From a virus: 64,000 nt of DNA. The position numbers and the translations under genes are program-made. Location of the stretch: positions 1 to 64,000 of the IMG/VR virus record IMGVR_UViG_3300001847_000838; one strand, written 5' to 3'. Position 1 is the first letter of the stretch. Every line of letters begins with the position of its first letter. The notes under the pieces were generated by a model. It worked only from the letters and a program-made list of their open reading frames with translations. It was not told the origin of the DNA and ran no database searches. Positions 61,701 to 64,000 of this stretch are shown one piece after another.

Positions 61701-64000
61701 AGCAAACCCGCACTGGCCGATATATAAGTTTGTATGTCGGCTGCCGTTGTTGTTGAAGATTGAAAAAAACTAAAAACGCCAGAAATTAAAGTAGCAATAT
61801 TAGATTGAGCTACTGCTTCTCCAGATTTTCTTACAACTGTAAAGCTATTAGCCGTAGGAGCAAAACCAAGTTCTGTGCTAACCCTAAAAGTTCCAAGGTT
61901 TGCACTGTTTAATTCTGAACCCGATACAATTGTTACATATTCTCCTCCAGAAAGAGATCCTAAACCAGGAGAAGTTCCCGTTCCGTTCCATGTAAACGTT
62001 ACTTGATCTATTCCAACAGAAGGAACGTTAGGCGATACAGTAACGTTCCATTCAGTAGTTCCATCAATAGTTGTAGGTATAGCAGCTCCACTTTTTAAAG
62101 ATATGCGTATATTTATGTTTTGATCGGTAGTAATAGTGTGGGATATGTCAAGGTTAGAAGAGGTTGGGTATATATAGCCCACGTTAATATATTCGCCTGT
62201 TTTTCCCCAAAACTGCGACCTATAGAGGATGGCATTTTGAGCCCCAGAAGGGTCAATTACATTTTTAGCCTGCATTACAGCTTTATAGTTATTAAACGCA
62301 AAAGAAGATGGGAAAAAAGTTGTAAAAGGTGCCGTTGCACCGGCATCAAGATCATAAGCATTAAAAGATGTCGGATTAGAAGCAAAAGTAGTATTAGTTT
62401 TTGCTTTTCTGTAAAGTGGAACAGAAAAAGTTTTAGATGAAGCGTCTCCATCCAGTATGACAACTATTTCATCAGATTCGCTCATATCAAGTGGGCTTGC
62501 TACGTATAGTCTATCTCCTGAACGAATTCGTTTTATTAAACTATCTTGAGAAATACTTATTGCAATACCAGATTGAGCACTCATCGGTACGCTTTCTGAT
62601 GGTTGCAAAATATCAAGTATAGATCCATAAGGTTGCAAAAATCCTATAGTATAATTAGGATCAAGACCTACACTTGATGGAGAAATGGTGCTATTTATAG
62701 AACCAACAAAGCTGTCAGGAGGAGAAGCGCTAGAGTCCGATGATGCAATGTCATGAAAAAAGAGCGGAAAATTTCCTTCTTTAAAATCGCTTTCATAAAA
62801 AGCATACAATGATTCATTGCTAGAATCACTGCTTCCACTAGTAAAACCAAGTGGTTTTGCATATGTATCAGAAGACAAGAAAAGCACAGATCCGGCAGAA
62901 GTTTTTGTTTTTGTTTTTAATACTAGCACTTCTTCATTGTATACTAAAAACTGTGCACTTAAGATCTGACTATTTAGTTCATCGGCAATCTCGCTAAGGC
63001 TTTTAGTTCCGGCGGTGATCTTAATTTTTTCCGGTACTAAAGATGTTCGTACTACAATAAAACCATCTTGAAAAACTATACCACTTTCTACTACTGCTAA
63101 AGAATATTCTGAAGAGGTTATTTTAATATCTAAAGTAGTAGAAGTTTTGGCATACACTCTACCTTCAAACCTATTGGTTAAACTAAGCTCTTTACTCCAT
63201 GCTATAAGATAATCGCCTACTTGAACGTTTGAAAATGCACTGGGTTGTGAAGATGTATATCTTACTATATTAATAGAAGGTTTTGATACATCAATTACAG
63301 TATTGGCTACTACTCCTGTCTGAATAATTGAAGAAGATAGGTCGTCTATCAATATCCATATATAAGCATCAGAAGAAAGTGTGACCGTTCCACCAAGTAT
63401 TTGAGCAGACTGTACGCTAGCTTCTGTATCTGTTGTGCCTGCAGTTAAACTGTCCCCTTTAGAGAGGGCAGATGCTAGTTTGATTTGAGCTGTATTTCTT
63501 GAAAAACTATAGTCTGATTTTAGTCCAGTAGCAGAAAGGCCAATTGAAGATGTAAACATACCTTTAGTTACTAAACTAGACGATGGATCAATAGCCACCT
63601 TAGCTCTATTTGAAGCGCCTAAATTTGAAGTGATCTCTATTTGCTCGCCTACTATTTCAGCGGTAACTCCTGTTAGTTTGGAGTTCATAACATTTACCCA
63701 GCTTTCAAGAGAATTTGACGAGCTAAGCGATACGTATGATCCCTCTGAAATAAAATCTGCATCTGTAAAGGTATAGGTTATAAATGCGGTACCATCAACC
63801 GAAACAATTAATGTGTCTCCAGTAGCAATAGATGGAGACCAATCAACCTGTATAGCGCTAGAAACGGTGGCCGAGTTACCATCTTTACTTAAAGGTTTGT
63901 TATTTTTAAAAAGTCTAAGAGTTTGAACTTCATTTGATGGTAGCTCAAGGAGATCTGCAACATTTCTACCAACAGTAACAGAAGCTATTTGTATTGATTC
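58781..64000 (-). CDS. Giant baseplate J-like protein, 5' end cut by window
   Basis: The frame is open from the window end (64000) to the TAA at 58781-58783, giving at least 1739 residues; an internal ATG at 63688 is not the true start because the frame continues without a stop to the edge. The C-terminal 150 residues (TYPGYAAAGAEIYIKPPLRKR, then IGIAIAISDIVSVVNAIPGVRAM) match the end of baseplate J proteins. The centre holds at least four modules with the G-D/E ... N-x-G-T-F/Y-x-V pattern and one YYIWYKVDGLGLDPAPVG module. J proteins form the baseplate wedge; this one is several times longer than the usual 300-500 residues, apparently by domain repetition. Confidence 0.7.
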   Translation of the reverse strand, partial: ESIQIASVTVGRNVADLLELPSNEVQTLRLFKNNKPLSKDGNSATVSSAIQVDWSPSIATGDTLIVSVDGTAFITYTFTDADFISEGSYVSLSSSNSLESWVNVMNSKLTGVTAEIVGEQIEITSNLGASNRAKVAIDPSSSLVTKGMFTSSIGLSATGLKSDYSFSRNTAQIKLASALSKGDSLTAGTTDTEASVQSAQILGGTVTLSSDAYIWILIDDLSSSIIQTGVVANTVIDVSKPSINIVRYTSSQPSAFSNVQVGDYLIAWSKELSLTNRFEGRVYAKTSTTLDIKITSSEYSLAVVESGIVFQDGFIVVRTSLVPEKIKITAGTKSLSEIADELNSQILSAQFLVYNEEVLVLKTKTKTSAGSVLFLSSDTYAKPLGFTSGSSDSSNESLYAFYESDFKEGNFPLFFHDIASSDSSASPPDSFVGSINSTISPSSVGLDPNYTIGFLQPYGSILDILQPSESVPMSAQSGIAISISQDSLIKRIRSGDRLYVASPLDMSESDEIVVILDGDASSKTFSVPLYRKAKTNTTFASNPTSFNAYDLDAGATAPFTTFFPSSFAFNNYKAVMQAKNVIDPSGAQNAILYRSQFWGKTGEYINVGYIYPTSSNLDISHTITTDQNINIRISLKSGAAIPTTIDGTTEWNVTVSPNVPSVGIDQVTFTWNGTGTSPGLGSLSGGEYVTIVSGSELNSANLGTFRVSTELGFAPTANSFTVVRKSGEAVAQSNIATLISGVFSFFQSSTTTAADIQTYISASAGLLSFISATLVNDSGLSGLGSIALSTDEESGFQYKSIYLKDGINWIYLSNISGSPQFSFKKSLDLPTAQGYAFNDGEEIRLVPTTILQLSEFLNVLAVTGITTLGSIGLTERGGRLEISTNTLGGEGSVQVVGGQGNSSSTPVLGTSSTLDNLFALTSIAKAGLDGFHGDQWVKLSASSLQKKEALFQVGDVIKIDGGSPIAGQSTITISNRAMNSRHFGKPRHHVRTQGRTFKVEKQGSLTCISWNGSGIQPYFQKSANLNDFGGGTVNVERIIGTSEARYYVLTGNANFNEVSIGDIVSVQNMLNSANDGTFLVTGVSDDGKILRVLNANAVDEFSSGTFTITNNADISGDDFVVNGNVLTAGIDFVVGGTAAISAQNLASAISALPNVSASSNANIVTIIADATQANISIAYINNSGGPGATVSGAFLVGTSFSSGDFSCITEVSEGDTVVIGSPFNILNQGTYRVIRRYLNSIYLDNSKSIEETVSLSLSSISLGYDLTTRFDINATNNSLLLSWNGVGTEPQLGNAQPGDEITLGTDFSSVNQGTFMVTKAEPKAKEITRISLPQGSQISGGQRFHISSANDSILYYIWYKVDGLGLDPAPVGRTGILVNVASTDSASQVASVTAAAIDASLDFSAVASGSYIRITNSGYGPATDATNIDISGVTEFLVVQQGQRTFLEAINPAAINESNIGITNILQVNRPPILFYEYEATVSGDSVVVSSSFLGSSNQSSWIVLKVLSQDKVIVSGNMTSIDPSGASGNQDNIFVREQSEYVGYKKITYASIDPSNYVQRGLILFNTAAQCNKINEAASVQIESIGKLGFSTTLRKGLDSYRYHTGLIAEANRIVYGDPRDNTTYPGYAAAGAEIYIKPPLRKRVQVGIAVRLVTGIPFAQIVEQVRTNVSSLINGNEIGIAIAISDIVSVVNAIPGVRAMAITSPQYNASNDTINVGPSEKARIIDPVKDITVSQIG

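Noticed and set aside
1-64000. tRNA genes, CRISPR arrays, insertion sequences, integrase
   Set aside because: No cloverleaf-like segment, repeat-spacer array, terminal inverted repeat with transposase or recombinase motif was found; intergenic space is too small for most of these.

Overview
The window is a gene-dense segment of a large tailed double-stranded DNA bacteriophage. A large terminase subunit, portal protein, MuF-like head protein, tail-tube-like protein and a very large baseplate-J-like protein indicate a contractile-tailed (myovirus-type) virion. No integrase, rRNA, tRNA or CRISPR array was seen, and no gap without a gene exceeds about 120 bases. Two of the proteins carry Sec-type signal peptides, which suggests a diderm host; the host itself cannot be named from the sequence. 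The DNA is mostly AT-rich, with GC-richer patches at about 1-1400, 3050-5400 and inside the tail-fibre genes.

Layout. (1) 1-3049, plus strand: the end of a DUF6321-like gene, an 815-residue protein joining an ADP-ribosyltransferase domain to a PI3/4-kinase-like domain, and a small gene behind a strong promoter. (2) 3039-11528, minus strand: head and packaging genes. In transcription order from 11528 downwards these are GroEL-like chaperonin, large terminase, a structural protein, portal, a scaffold-like protein, MuF-like head protein and an M15 peptidase. (3) 11593-42231, plus strand: one long, tightly overlapping replication, recombination and transcription block. It encodes a UvsW-like helicase, a sigma factor lacking region 4.2, a GroES-like protein, SbcD/SbcC (gp47/gp46-like), HNH nuclease, B12-dependent ribonucleotide reductase, a T5-A1-like metallophosphoesterase, a small sigma-region-4-like protein, RNase H, DnaQ-like exonuclease, family C DNA polymerase, ssDNA-binding protein, UvsX/RecA, a second sigma-like protein, DnaB-like helicase and an archaeo-eukaryotic-type primase. 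The same block holds three serine proteases (exported ClpP-like, exported subtilase, cytoplasmic ClpP), a CYTH triphosphate-tunnel enzyme and a PLP aminotransferase. (4) 42228-64000, minus strand: tail fibres and baseplate, interrupted by one plus-strand zinc-ribbon gene (55937-56326).

The genes fit a phage that carries its own replisome, recombination machinery, nucleotide supply, part of its transcription machinery and a chaperonin pair. The least expected elements are the ADP-ribosyltransferase-kinase fusion, the apparently split sigma factor, the two exported proteases, the CYTH enzyme, and families of domains repeated across several tail and baseplate proteins.
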